NCBI RefSeq assembly: GCF_900188065.1
Contig: NZ_FZNQ01000026.1
Location: forward strand, 1-32,878
From: Halorubrum vacuolatum
GTDB taxonomy: Archaea > Halobacteriota > Halobacteria > Halobacteriales > Haloferacaceae
DNA length: 32,878 nucleotides
Direction of reading: 5' to 3'
A program made the position numbers and the translations under genes. Shown piece after piece: positions 25,096 to 32,878 of this stretch (position 1 is the first letter of the stretch; every line of letters starts with the position of its first letter). The notes below the pieces were generated by a model, which saw only the letters and a program-made list of their open reading frames with translations, ran no database searches and had not been told where the DNA came from.

Positions 25096-26043
25096 ATGAG
25101 TACGCGTCGCGCGCTCCTTGACGCGCTGGCGGATGGTCCGGTCTCCGGCCCCGATCTCGCGGCCGACCTCGACGTCTCCCGGGCGGCCGTCTGGAAGGCG
25201 GTCGAATCGCTCCGCGAGGAGGGGTTTGCGATCGAATCGACGACTGAGGGGTACGTGGCTCCGGCCGAGCCCCCGTACTCCGCGGCGGGCATCGCGTTCG
25301 GGCTCGACGCCCCGTACCGGATCGACTATCACGACGTGGTCGACTCGACGAACGCTCGCGCGCGGGCACTTGCGGCGGCCGGTGAAGCCGACGTCGCGGT
25401 GGTCGCCGGGGAACAGCGTGCGGGTCGCGGTCGGGTTCACCGTGACTGGGTCTCGCCGACCGGCGGCGTGTGGACCTCCGTGTTGACCCGGCCGGTCTTT
25501 CCGACGGCGCACGCGCCGGCGGTCACGCTCGCGGCGGCGGTCGCAACGACGGACGCCTGCCGGGAGGCGGGCGTCGACGCACACATCAAGTGGCCGAACG
25601 ACGTGCTCGTCGGCGACACGGGCGAGCGAGGGGGTCGAAAGCTCTCCGGGATCCTCACCGAGATGGAAGGCGAAGCGGATCGGATCACGTGGCTCATCGT
25701 CGGGATCGGGGTCAACGCCAACGTCGATCCCGACCGGCTTCCTGCCGGGGCGACCTCGCTATGGGCGGAACGCGGCGAGAAGATCGATAGACGGCGATTC
25801 CTCCAGCGAGTTCTTGAACGGTACCATCGATTGACTGCCGAACCGGACCGGATCCTCGAGGCGTGGCGGGACCGAACGAGCACGCTCGGGTCGCGTGTCA
25901 GGGTCGAAACGGGTGATGCGGCGGTCGAGGGGACGGCGATAGGCGTCGAGTTTCCCGGGACACTCGTCGTGCTGACCGATGACGGGGAGCACCGACGTAT
26001 TCACACGGGCGACTGTGAACACCTCCGGCCGGCCGGAGAGTGA
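25096..26043 (+). CDS. birA: biotin-[acetyl-CoA-carboxylase] ligase with HTH domain (BirA-like)
   Basis: The 315-residue protein combines an N-terminal winged-helix segment (about 1-60: LADGPVSGPDLAADLDVSRAAV then WKAVESLREEGF) with a biotin ligase domain. Ligase motifs are DSTNARARALA, GEQRAGRGR at 105-113 (biotinyl-AMP loop), IKWPNDVLV, KLSGILTEM and IVGIGVNAN. The small C-terminal SH3-like domain (GSRVRVETGDAAVEGTAIGV) is present. It attaches biotin to carboxylase subunits, and the DNA-binding domain suggests it may also repress biotin-related genes, as in E. coli BirA. No biotin synthesis genes are in the window. The gene converges with the universal stress protein gene over 36 bp. Confidence 0.95.
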   Translation: MSTRRALLDALADGPVSGPDLAADLDVSRAAVWKAVESLREEGFAIESTTEGYVAPAEPPYSAAGIAFGLDAPYRIDYHDVVDSTNARARALAAAGEADVAVVAGEQRAGRGRVHRDWVSPTGGVWTSVLTRPVFPTAHAPAVTLAAAVATTDACREAGVDAHIKWPNDVLVGDTGERGGRKLSGILTEMEGEADRITWLIVGIGVNANVDPDRLPAGATSLWAERGEKIDRRRFLQRVLERYHRLTAEPDRILEAWRDRTSTLGSRVRVETGDAAVEGTAIGVEFPGTLVVLTDDGEHRRIHTGDCEHLRPAGE

Positions 26044-26079
26044 GCGAAGCGACCCTGTTCGGCGCTGGATCCCGACTGA

Positions 26080-26583
26080 TCAAGAGGATCGTGGACCGTC
26101 GACGTCGGTGCCATCCCCGGTTTCAGCTTCGTCCGATTCCATCCCGTCCTGCACTCGAACCGTCAATACCGGTATCCGCGACCCGCGAACGACCTTTTCG
26201 GCGACGCTTCCGAGCAGCAGGCGGTCGATGCCACCCCGTCCGTGAGTTCCCATCACGATGAGATCACAGTCGTTCCGCTCGGCGGACCGGATGATCTCCC
26301 GGCTCGGCGAGCCGTCGACGACGGTGGTGGTGATCGCTACCCCCATACGATCGGCGAGCGCCCGTACCTCCGTGACCGCGGCCTCGGCATCGGCCCGCAG
26401 CAGCTCATCGATCCCTTCCCAGGAGGTCTCCATCGGCATCCCGGCGTAGCTGGCGGTGTTGATGACGTAGATCGCCGTGACGGCCGCCTCGTGGATCCTC
26501 GCGAGCTCCAGCGCGTGTCGAACCGCCCGTTCCCCCTCCAGGGAACCATCGGTCGGAACGAGGATCCGATCATACGGTAGCAT
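26080..26583 (-). CDS. universal stress protein, UspA family
   Basis: The 167-residue single-domain protein starts with YDRILVPTDGSLEGERAVRHAL and contains the ATP-binding motif GTHGRGGIDRLLLGS, which is G-2x-G-9x-G-S as in ATP-binding USPs such as MJ0577. It ends in SRIPVLTVRV plus a 20-residue acidic tail. USPs bind nucleotides and modulate stress survival; the specific partner is unknown. It is divergently arranged with the histidine kinase gene across 151 bp, which may place both under shared control. A TATA-like TTATCATTC lies about 28 nt upstream. Confidence 0.93.
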   Translation of the reverse strand: MLPYDRILVPTDGSLEGERAVRHALELARIHEAAVTAIYVINTASYAGMPMETSWEGIDELLRADAEAAVTEVRALADRMGVAITTTVVDGSPSREIIRSAERNDCDLIVMGTHGRGGIDRLLLGSVAEKVVRGSRIPVLTVRVQDGMESDEAETGDGTDVDGPRSS

Positions 26584-26734
26584 ATGCCCTCACCCGAAAT
26601 ATTCCGTGTCGAATGATAACTCTTTTCACACCGTACTGGATCGGGTGCTCACGCTGGAAGCATGTGGTGCGCTATACGGCGGACCGTCCGGGCGCACGAT
26701 TCATAGTAACCGGCCGTAAACGGATCGATCCCAC

Positions 26735-28411
26735 ATGGAGAATGGCTCCGGCGGCGCCGACGACTCGGACGGCGCCGATCGAACCGAGCGGGACACAGGA
26801 GGCGCACACAGCGGCGACTCCACGGCGCATATCGATCGGCTACGGGCGTTACACCATGCTGCGACGGACCTCATGGCCGCCGACGGTATCGACGCGGTCT
26901 ACGCGACGGTGGTGGAGACGGCGAGATCGGTGCTCGGCTTCGACTTCTGTACCGTCTTCACACGGGTCGACGATGGGTATCGGGTCGCAGCGTCCTCACA
27001 CTACCGGGAGGGTACGGTCCTCGAGATGGACGGGAGCATCCTCGATCGAACGTTCGAGCGGGACGAGTCGATGGTCGTCGACGACGTGAAAAAAAGCGAT
27101 ACCGCGCGGCCGACCCGAGACAGCTATCGGTCGGCGTTGAGCGTACCCATCGGCGGGGAGGCCGTGTTACAGACGGTGGCGACGACGCCGGAAACTTACG
27201 ATCGGACCGATCTCGAGCTGGCGGAGCTACTCGCGCTTCACGCCGACGCGGCGATCGTGACACACCGCTCACGGGGGATGATCCTCGAACAGAAACGGCA
27301 GATAACGCAGCTGCACGACGTCGCCGCCGAGATCGGTGGCTGTGAGGATCACGGCGAACTGTTCGAGCTCCTACGTGAGGCCTCAGAGCGGATCCTCGGG
27401 TTCGACTGGTGTTCGCTGTACGTTATCGAGGACGGCCGGTTCGTCGTGGCGATGGCGTCCGAGGCGTCGCCGGTCGAGCCCGGCGACCATCCGTTTCCGG
27501 ACGGCACCAGCAAGGCGCGTGAGGTCCTCGAAACGGGCGAGTCGCTGCTCGTCGAGGACGTCACCGAGATCGAGGGGGCTCGTCCCACATCCGACCGGAT
27601 GCGGGCGGCAATGACGGTTCCAGTGGGAACGGTCGGCGTGTTCAACGCCGCTCACGAGACCCCTGGCGCGTTCGATGCGGGCGACCTCGAACTCGCAGAA
27701 CTCCTCACCGAGGGCGTCGCGGATGCGTATGCCCGTATCGACGCACAGGAACGGCTCCGTCGTCGGACGCAGGAGCTTGCGACGCAGAACGAGCGGCTCG
27801 ATCGGTTCGCCTCGACGGTCAGCCACGACATTCGGAACCCGCTCAACGTCGCGATCGGCTACACCGAACTGGCGGCCGAGACCGGCGACCCGGACGCGTT
27901 CGACCGGATCCGTGCCGCCCACGATCGAATTGAAACGATGATCAAGGAACTGTTGGTGCTCACCCGGAAGGACTTCCCGCTGGAGGATCGGGACGCCGTC
28001 CCGGTTGCCGCACATGTGCGTGAGGCGTGGGACAGTCTGCATACAGCCGAGGCGACGCTGCAGGTGACGATCCCCGAGTCGTACACCGTACAGGCACACC
28101 CGACGCTCCTCTCCCACGTCCTCGAAAACCTCTTGAACAACGCCATCACGCACAACGACTCGCCGATCACCGTCACCGTCGAACCGATCGAGACCGACGG
28201 GAGGATCCGTGGGTTCGCGGTGGAGGATACCGGTCACGGGATCGCGCCAGACATTCGTGGAAAGGTTTTCGATCACGGCTACACGACCGAACGCGGCGGT
28301 ACCGGCTTCGGTCTCGCGATCGTCGAGGAGTTCATTGAGGCACACGGATGGGAGATCTCGGCGAGTGAATCCGACGGGGACGGCGCACGTTTCGAGATCG
28401 ACACCGGCTGA
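26735..28411 (+). CDS. sensor histidine kinase with two GAF domains
   Basis: The 558-residue cytoplasmic kinase has an acidic N-terminus (1-30), a GAF domain at about 37-185 (LRALHHAATDLMAADG, FDFCTVFTRVDDG), a second GAF at about 195-335 (LHDVAAEIGGCEDHGELF, FDWCSLYVIEDGR), then a coiled link and the kinase core. The H-box is STVSHDIRNPLN with phospho-acceptor His364. The N-box is LENLLNNAITHN, the G1 box is VEDTGHGIAP, and the G2 box is GTGFGLAIVEEF. It lacks a membrane helix, so it senses internal ligands or redox signals through the GAF domains. Cys in each GAF (FCTV, WCSL) could bind ligands, but this is inferred. No response regulator gene is adjacent, common in haloarchaea. Confidence 0.93.
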   Translation: MENGSGGADDSDGADRTERDTGGAHSGDSTAHIDRLRALHHAATDLMAADGIDAVYATVVETARSVLGFDFCTVFTRVDDGYRVAASSHYREGTVLEMDGSILDRTFERDESMVVDDVKKSDTARPTRDSYRSALSVPIGGEAVLQTVATTPETYDRTDLELAELLALHADAAIVTHRSRGMILEQKRQITQLHDVAAEIGGCEDHGELFELLREASERILGFDWCSLYVIEDGRFVVAMASEASPVEPGDHPFPDGTSKAREVLETGESLLVEDVTEIEGARPTSDRMRAAMTVPVGTVGVFNAAHETPGAFDAGDLELAELLTEGVADAYARIDAQERLRRRTQELATQNERLDRFASTVSHDIRNPLNVAIGYTELAAETGDPDAFDRIRAAHDRIETMIKELLVLTRKDFPLEDRDAVPVAAHVREAWDSLHTAEATLQVTIPESYTVQAHPTLLSHVLENLLNNAITHNDSPITVTVEPIETDGRIRGFAVEDTGHGIAPDIRGKVFDHGYTTERGGTGFGLAIVEEFIEAHGWEISASESDGDGARFEIDTG

Positions 28412-28499
28412 GCGACGGTCGCCTCAGTAACCGGGTCAGCGTGGCCTTGCGGACCAAGTCGGCGACACACCTAAGGGTGTCTGTGACGCTACCACGTCT

Positions 28500-28652
28500 A
28501 TGTCCCAACTGGTCGCGACGATCGCCACGGTCTTCATCGTGGTGTTCGCCGTCGGGTCGCTGCTCCTTTTTTTTGCAGGTAATCACTTCGCTGCCGGCCT
28601 GCTGCTCACGTTCCTCGCGTTCTCCATCTACTTTCGGGAGATCAACACATAA
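28500..28652 (+). CDS. 50-residue two-helix membrane protein
   Basis: ATG at 28500 to TAA at 28650-28652 encodes 50 residues: MSQLVATIATVFIVVFAVGSLLLFF, AGNHF, then AAGLLLTFLAFSIYF and REINT. Two transmembrane helices are joined by a very short loop, with a short charged C-terminus. Codons are GC3-rich apart from a CTTTTTTTT tract in the first helix. A CTAAGG box near 28470-28476 lies about 27 nt before the ATG. It was recognised by direct reading and may be missed by gene finders. The adjacent kinase and USP genes give no clear functional clue. Confidence 0.65.
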   Translation: MSQLVATIATVFIVVFAVGSLLLFFAGNHFAAGLLLTFLAFSIYFREINT

Positions 28653-28730
28653 TGTCTGAGAAGGATCATGATTGGGCCCGTCCCAAACACCTATTTTCCC
28701 GTCCTGAGATGTCCGTCACGGACGATACAT

Positions 28731-29150
28731 ATGATCGATAAGATACTGATAGCGACCGATGGAAGTGACGCGTCATCCGGGGCGTTCGAGTATGGCCTCG
28801 AACTCGCCAAGTCATTCGACGCGGAAGTTCACCTGATCTACGTCGTCGAGACCGAGGCGTCCTACATCCTCACGGTGATCGGCGACGACGAGATGGAGGA
28901 GTACCGTGCCTACGGCGAGGAGGTCGTAAGCGACGGGATCGCACACGTCGAGGAGGCGGGGCTCGAAGGGGTTGGTGTCGTCAAGACCGGCAAAGTCGCG
29001 TCCGAGATCGTCTCCTACGCCGAGGACAACGACGTGGACACCGTCGTCCTCGGTGAGCGTGGCCGGGGAGCAATCGAACGGTATCTCGGTTCCACCGCCG
29101 AAAAAGTCGTCCGGATGTGTTCGAAGCCGGTGACCGTCGTCCGACCGTAA
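28731..29150 (+). CDS. universal stress protein, UspA family
   Basis: The 139-residue USP domain starts at ATG 28731 (MIDKILIATDGSDASSGAFE). An upstream in-frame ATG at 28668 would add 21 non-family residues and is rejected. The nucleotide motif is GERGRGAIERYLGSTAEKV, with eight rather than nine residues between the second glycine and the GS pair, a small departure from the ATP-binding consensus. The usual C-terminal strand SKPVTVVRP is present. It is separated by 78 bp from the 50-residue membrane protein gene. The BCCT transporter gene lies convergently downstream; USPs and transporters often co-occur in haloarchaea, but a link here is inferred. Confidence 0.93.
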   Translation: MIDKILIATDGSDASSGAFEYGLELAKSFDAEVHLIYVVETEASYILTVIGDDEMEEYRAYGEEVVSDGIAHVEEAGLEGVGVVKTGKVASEIVSYAEDNDVDTVVLGERGRGAIERYLGSTAEKVVRMCSKPVTVVRP

Positions 29151-29426
29151 GAGCGCCCAAAATTCGCTCACGACATTTTTTCTGTGCGTACTTTCCGAGC
29201 CGACGCTGACCCGTTCCGGACGGTATTTTTCGGTTCGCCAGCGGCTAAGCCCAACCCAGCCCGATGGTCAAATGTAAAACGTACGTCGGACGTGCTGGGG
29301 CCGTGTGAGTGGGTCGTCAGTCGTCGTCGGACGCCCCCTTCGACGTTCGTTAAACCGCACCGGCGAGATCGACACCCTGATCGAGGCGATCGACGATGTC
29401 CGCCAGCTGTTCGCCTCGTCGCGGGT
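29151..29426. other. intergenic region with a coding-like remnant
   Basis: These 276 bp hold the T tract near 29176 and, at 29362-29424, a stretch with coding-type third positions (reading GEIDTLIEAIDDVRQLFA in one plus frame). It has no credible start and runs into the end of the convergent transporter gene. It may be a decayed gene end, or a chance effect of GC bias. Confidence 0.3.
29176..29183 (+). terminator. T-rich terminator after the universal stress protein
   Basis: A run of six T followed by CT lies 26 nt after the stop codon. Archaeal termination often occurs at such T tracts without a hairpin. Confidence 0.35.
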
Positions 29427-31313
29427 CTATTTGTCGTCTTCGTCCTCGGAGTCGGAGTTCCTTTGTGCATCGGTGTCGATCGGTTTCTCGAGCGTCGCCG
29501 CATCAATAGCACTCCACAGTGACGCGAATGGCCACGGTTGATCGCGTTCGTGTCGATGGAACCAGCGTACCAATCCAGCAGTGGCAACGAGGGCGACGAT
29601 AGCGAACGGTCCGCCGGCGAGGACTGCCATCGCCTGGAGGGTTTCGGCGCTGCCGGTCGCCAGGACGGCGATGGCGACGATCCCCTGAAATACCCCCCAG
29701 AACACGATCGCCCCGGTCGTCGGGGCCAGGTCGCGCTCGGTCGCGAGGACGGACACGACGAGCGTCGAGGTGTCCGCGGAGGTCGTCATGAACGCGAGGA
29801 TGAGTGCCAGAAACAGGAACATGAACAGTTCGCCGAGCGGAAGCGCCTCGAAAACCGGAAACCCGGCGACGGCTTCGGACCCACCGTGAGCGTCGATCGC
29901 CGCGAGGACGTCGACCTCGGCCCCATGTTGAAAGTACAGTGCCGTCGAACTCAGGAGGAGAAACCAGACGACCGTAGCCAGTGAGGTGGCGACGAACCCG
30001 GTGATGACGACGGTCCGAATGCGTCGACCCCGGGAGAGGGCCGCGAGAAACAGCCCGGCGAAGGGGGCCCACGAGAACCACCACGCCCAGTTCCAGAGGG
30101 TCCACTCGGCGACCCATTGGCCGCTGATCTGTAGACTCATCGGAACGAAGTTGACGATGTAGCTACCGATCGCTGCCGAACTGCTGGCGACGAGGAAATC
30201 ACGGGGCGCGACGGTCAACAGGAGGACGCCGAAAGCGACGAACAGCACGACATTCACGGCGGCGATCCGTCGGATGCCACGGTCGACGCCGCTCTGGGCG
30301 GAGGCGACGAAGACGATGATCAGTCCGATAACGAACAACAACAGACTCACGCTGTTGTACCCGACGTCCCATTGGTAGTTGATGCCGGTGAGAAACTGTT
30401 CGCTAACGAGAGCGACCGAGGTGCCGACACCGCCTATCGTGGCGAAGATCGCCAGGGCATCAACCGATCGAGACCACAATGAATCGAGGTTCTCGACGCC
30501 GAGAAACGGGACGAGCAACGAGGAGACGCGCAGTGGAGCCCCGTGTCGATAGACGAAATAGGCGATCGGAACGCCGATGATGACGTATGCACTCCAAGCC
30601 GTAAACCCCCAGTGAAAAATGGCATACGCGAGCGCAGCCGTAATTGCCGCCTCAGACCGCGGCTCGGCGGCAAAAAACGGCGGTGGGGAATCGTAATGAA
30701 ACAGCGCCTCGGCGGGCCCCCAGAAGACGATGCCGGCAGCGATGCCGGCGGTGAAAAACATCGTAAAATACACCGGATACGTGTAGGTCGGTTCAGTCTC
30801 GGGACCGCCGAGTTTGATAGATCCCCAGGGCCCGATCAACAGGTACAGACAGAACGCGACCGTGAGGATCGTCGTGCCGACGAACACCCAGCCGAAATAG
30901 GTGGTAATCAGCCCTTCCATCGTGGCGATGGTGGCGACGGTCCCGTCGGGGGCGATCAGGTAACTACAGAAAAACGCGAAAAAGATGCCGACCGGGATAC
31001 CGAAAGCGATCCGATCTTGCTGGGCGAGGAATTCCGTGACGGTGTCAAGCAACCTGAGCGATCGAACACGAAGCGTCACGGCGGGGTCGTACTCGTCCGC
31101 GACCGTCCGGTCCGTCGGGAGCAAGGCGAAATAGATCAGCCCGGAGCCGAAAAACAACAAGGAGACGACGAGCCACCACTCGCCGGAGATGACATCGCCG
31201 ACGAGCGCCGGAAAAAAGAACCCGGTGGCAACGATGATTCCGGAAACGACACAGACCGGGATCACCGCGCGCAAGAGAATTCGTTCAAAGACGCTTACGC
31301 TGTACAGCCCCAT
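29427..31313 (-). CDS. BCCT family (betaine/carnitine/choline) transporter
   Basis: The 628-residue protein has the BCCT core: a first family helix DRIAFGIPVGIFF near 100, a substrate/ion region MFFTAGIAAGIVFWGPAEALFHY at 185-207, the aromatic box WTLWNWAWWFSWAPFAGLF followed by LAALSRGRRIR, and MTTSADTSTLVVSVLA in a late helix. It should import a trimethylammonium osmolyte, such as glycine betaine, with a cation. The first 95 residues are extra: two hydrophobic helices (about 12-36 and 45-64) and a charged linker precede the usual first helix. The C-terminal tail is acidic (DSEDEDDK). BetP-like members have 12 helices, so this one may have 14. It is convergent with the USP gene and downstream of the potassium channel gene. 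Confidence 0.92.
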   Translation of the reverse strand: MGLYSVSVFERILLRAVIPVCVVSGIIVATGFFFPALVGDVISGEWWLVVSLLFFGSGLIYFALLPTDRTVADEYDPAVTLRVRSLRLLDTVTEFLAQQDRIAFGIPVGIFFAFFCSYLIAPDGTVATIATMEGLITTYFGWVFVGTTILTVAFCLYLLIGPWGSIKLGGPETEPTYTYPVYFTMFFTAGIAAGIVFWGPAEALFHYDSPPPFFAAEPRSEAAITAALAYAIFHWGFTAWSAYVIIGVPIAYFVYRHGAPLRVSSLLVPFLGVENLDSLWSRSVDALAIFATIGGVGTSVALVSEQFLTGINYQWDVGYNSVSLLLFVIGLIIVFVASAQSGVDRGIRRIAAVNVVLFVAFGVLLLTVAPRDFLVASSSAAIGSYIVNFVPMSLQISGQWVAEWTLWNWAWWFSWAPFAGLFLAALSRGRRIRTVVITGFVATSLATVVWFLLLSSTALYFQHGAEVDVLAAIDAHGGSEAVAGFPVFEALPLGELFMFLFLALILAFMTTSADTSTLVVSVLATERDLAPTTGAIVFWGVFQGIVAIAVLATGSAETLQAMAVLAGGPFAIVALVATAGLVRWFHRHERDQPWPFASLWSAIDAATLEKPIDTDAQRNSDSEDEDDK

Positions 31314-31488
31314 ACGCCACGATTGATCCTCATAATTGTAGTTGTACCGATTATTTGTTTTATATACTCTTCAGGACACGTTGTGTTTCGTTCGTCTGTG
31401 CTTTCGACCCTGCTATACGGAATTGCTATCGGGCCGTACTGTCCAAATCATCCGAGTCCACGAGCGATCGGGGGGTATCACAGACGTG

Positions 31489-32733
31489 TCAGCCGTCTTC
31501 GTCGGTTTTCGTGTTCGATTCTTCATCGTCCACCCCGAGGAGCGTGTCGGTATCCGTCTCTTCGAGGATCGATCGACCGAGGAGGCGACCGCCGATTTCG
31601 ACCGGACTGACGACGGTATCTGCTCCGACGGCTTCGAGTTTGTCCGCATGACGCCGGTCGGCTGCAGCCGCTACGATACGAACGTCCGGGTGGGCCTTCC
31701 GGGTGGCAAGTACCGTGAGTACGGTATTGGCGTCGTCATGTGTTGCGACGACGACACCGCTTGCGGCCTCGATTTTCGCGTCTTGGAGCGTCGATTCAGT
31801 CGCCGGATCGGCGGTCAAGACGTTTATGTCCCGGTCGGCGAGGGACGAGGCTGCGTCCTCGTTTTCGGTCACGACGACGACGTCCGTTTCGTCACCTATC
31901 GCTTCGAGGAGTGATTCCGTGACGTCCGTGTACCCGAGTACGAGGACGTGATCGTCGAGCAGGCTGAGTTCTGATGCTGTCATGTTTCCGAGTGCGTTCG
32001 CCATTCGTTTCTCGATGGCCGGGACGACGAGTGCACCGATCGCGGCGGTAAACGCGCCGGTCCCGAACACGATGATCGAAAGGGAGAACCATTTCGCCCC
32101 GGTCGTTGTGGGCGTGATGTCCCCATACCCGACCGTTGCGATGGTAACGAGAACGTAGTACACGGCATCGGCCCACGTTTCGAGTTCGACGAACTGATCG
32201 CGAATCGCATATGAACCGATGGTCCCGTAAAGCAAGACGCCGACGACCGACGAGAGCGCGGCGATCTGAAGCGGCGAGAGGTCGATCCGCTGGTCGAACG
32301 CGTCGCGGTGGAGTATCAACAGCGGAACCGTGACCAAGACCAGTATCAGCAACGGAATTTCCGCGGGCCGCAACGTCGTCAATGGGGAAATCGTCGTCAA
32401 CGGTACCACCAAGACTGCCAAATACCACGCCAGACGTTTACTCCGGACGAGTCCTAGAACAATACTTGCGAGGACGAACGATAGCAAAACACCGCCGAAC
32501 TGAACCGCTTCGACGTCCGGAATGAACGGGGCGAGTGGCCCATCGAGGGTGATCTCGGGTTGGCTCAGATTCGATAATCCGGTGAGAAACGTCACTACGG
32601 CTACGATACCGACGAGTGCGACCGCCGTTTTAGCCCCGGAAAACTCATCCCAGTAAACGAGCGGTACCTTTTCGTGCCGATAAAAGAGTCGCTTGAGCGC
32701 CGAATCCGATCGTTCGGTCGAATCTGTCGCCAC
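31489..32733 (-). CDS. potassium channel with cytoplasmic RCK (TrkA-N) domain
   Basis: The 414-residue protein starts with GTG at 32733. After a charged N-terminus come about four hydrophobic segments (36-52, 78-96, 100-115, 126-141) before the pore module. The pore module itself is a helix at about 155-173, pore loop with the filter TVGYGD at 200-205, and helix WFSLSIIVFGTGAFTAAIGALVV. From 262 a RCK_N/TrkA-N Rossmann domain follows (HVLVLGYTDVTESLL ... VVVVTENEDAA). Its glycine motif is altered: only the first of the usual GxGxxG glycines remains. No TrkA-C domain is evident; the acidic tail begins near 395. It probably conducts K+ under ligand control. A TATA box lies 28 nt before the start. 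Confidence 0.92.
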   Translation of the reverse strand: MATDSTERSDSALKRLFYRHEKVPLVYWDEFSGAKTAVALVGIVAVVTFLTGLSNLSQPEITLDGPLAPFIPDVEAVQFGGVLLSFVLASIVLGLVRSKRLAWYLAVLVVPLTTISPLTTLRPAEIPLLILVLVTVPLLILHRDAFDQRIDLSPLQIAALSSVVGVLLYGTIGSYAIRDQFVELETWADAVYYVLVTIATVGYGDITPTTTGAKWFSLSIIVFGTGAFTAAIGALVVPAIEKRMANALGNMTASELSLLDDHVLVLGYTDVTESLLEAIGDETDVVVVTENEDAASSLADRDINVLTADPATESTLQDAKIEAASGVVVATHDDANTVLTVLATRKAHPDVRIVAAAADRRHADKLEAVGADTVVSPVEIGGRLLGRSILEETDTDTLLGVDDEESNTKTDEDG

Positions 32734-32757
32734 CGTGTTGTTAAAAGGAGGAAGTAG

Positions 32758-32764
32758 TATAAAA
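32758..32764 (-). promoter_or_regulatory. TATA box of the potassium channel gene
   Basis: TTTTATA on the minus strand is centred 28 nt before the GTG at 32733, supporting a leaderless start. An IS6 end lies within about 30 bp upstream. Confidence 0.6.
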
Positions 32765-32791
32765 TTGTAGCCTCGTGTGTGGGGGTAGTGT

Positions 32792-32878
32792 TCAGATAAG
32801 CTGATTCCATGCGAAGGCGAAGGATCGAAGCCAATCGTCGGCGGTATCTGCTTCGGCGTTGCTGAAACAGTTTGAGAA
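32792..32878 (-). CDS. IS6 family transposase, C-terminal fragment cut by the window
   Basis: A minus-strand frame enters from the right edge and ends with TGA at 32792-32794. The 28 visible residues (FSNCFSNAEADTADDWL then RSFAFAWNQLI) match, from memory, the C-terminal end of haloarchaeal IS6 family transposases, which follow the last DDE Glu segment (ERVFREVKRRT) with this sequence. The rest of the gene and the far end of the element lie outside the window. The inside terminus must lie between the stop and the channel promoter, roughly 32770-32791, but its inverted repeat cannot be confirmed without the other end. Confidence 0.8.
   Translation of the reverse strand, partial: FSNCFSNAEADTADDWLRSFAFAWNQLI

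Overview
The window looks like chromosome from a halophilic archaeon (class Halobacteria). The DNA is GC-rich and the predicted proteins are strongly acidic. Two archaeal/eukaryal-type information-processing proteins are present (NMD3 and PDCD5). A secreted lipoprotein carries a twin-arginine signal, and many genes have an AT-rich TATA-like box about 26-29 nt before the start codon, which fits leaderless transcripts. The genus cannot be fixed from sequence alone. No rRNA, tRNA or CRISPR array was found, and no gene-free stretch exceeds 300 bases.

Region by region: 1-2.7 kb holds a PP-loop ATPase and PDCD5 (start codon directly after stop codon), diverging from NMD3, then a short helical protein. 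2.8-5.2 kb has a 27-residue membrane peptide, an XPD/DinG-like helicase with four Fe-S cysteines, and a one-helix membrane protein. 5.3-7.4 kb has a sarcosine oxidase-like flavoenzyme and a zinc deacylase of the aspartoacylase type. 7.44-8.40 kb is a complete IS5/ISH1-type insertion sequence with terminal repeats and an 8-bp target duplication. 8.5-19.2 kb is a peptide-use block: an M28 aminopeptidase, a small membrane protein, a five-gene Dpp/Opp ABC transporter, a TldD/PmbA-family protein and an AbgA-like M20 amidohydrolase. 19.4-23.0 kb has a long-chain acyl-CoA synthetase converging on class II fumarase, with a triplicated 24-bp repeat over the fumarase stop codon. 23.1-26.0 kb has a zinc-ribbon protein of unknown function, an aldo/keto reductase and biotin protein ligase. 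26.0-29.2 kb has two universal stress proteins around a double-GAF histidine kinase and a 50-residue membrane protein. 29.4-32.7 kb has a BCCT transporter with an N-terminal extension and a potassium channel with a cytoplasmic RCK domain. The right edge cuts into an IS6-type transposase.

The genes suggest a cell that imports peptides, trims them with several metallohydrolases, and handles osmolytes and potassium. The most striking observation is that the peptide-binding lipoprotein appears circularly permuted: the segment that forms the C-terminal part of OppA/DppA lies at the N-terminus, and the protein ends where that segment would normally begin. The transporter genes around it look normal, so this may be a working rearranged fold.
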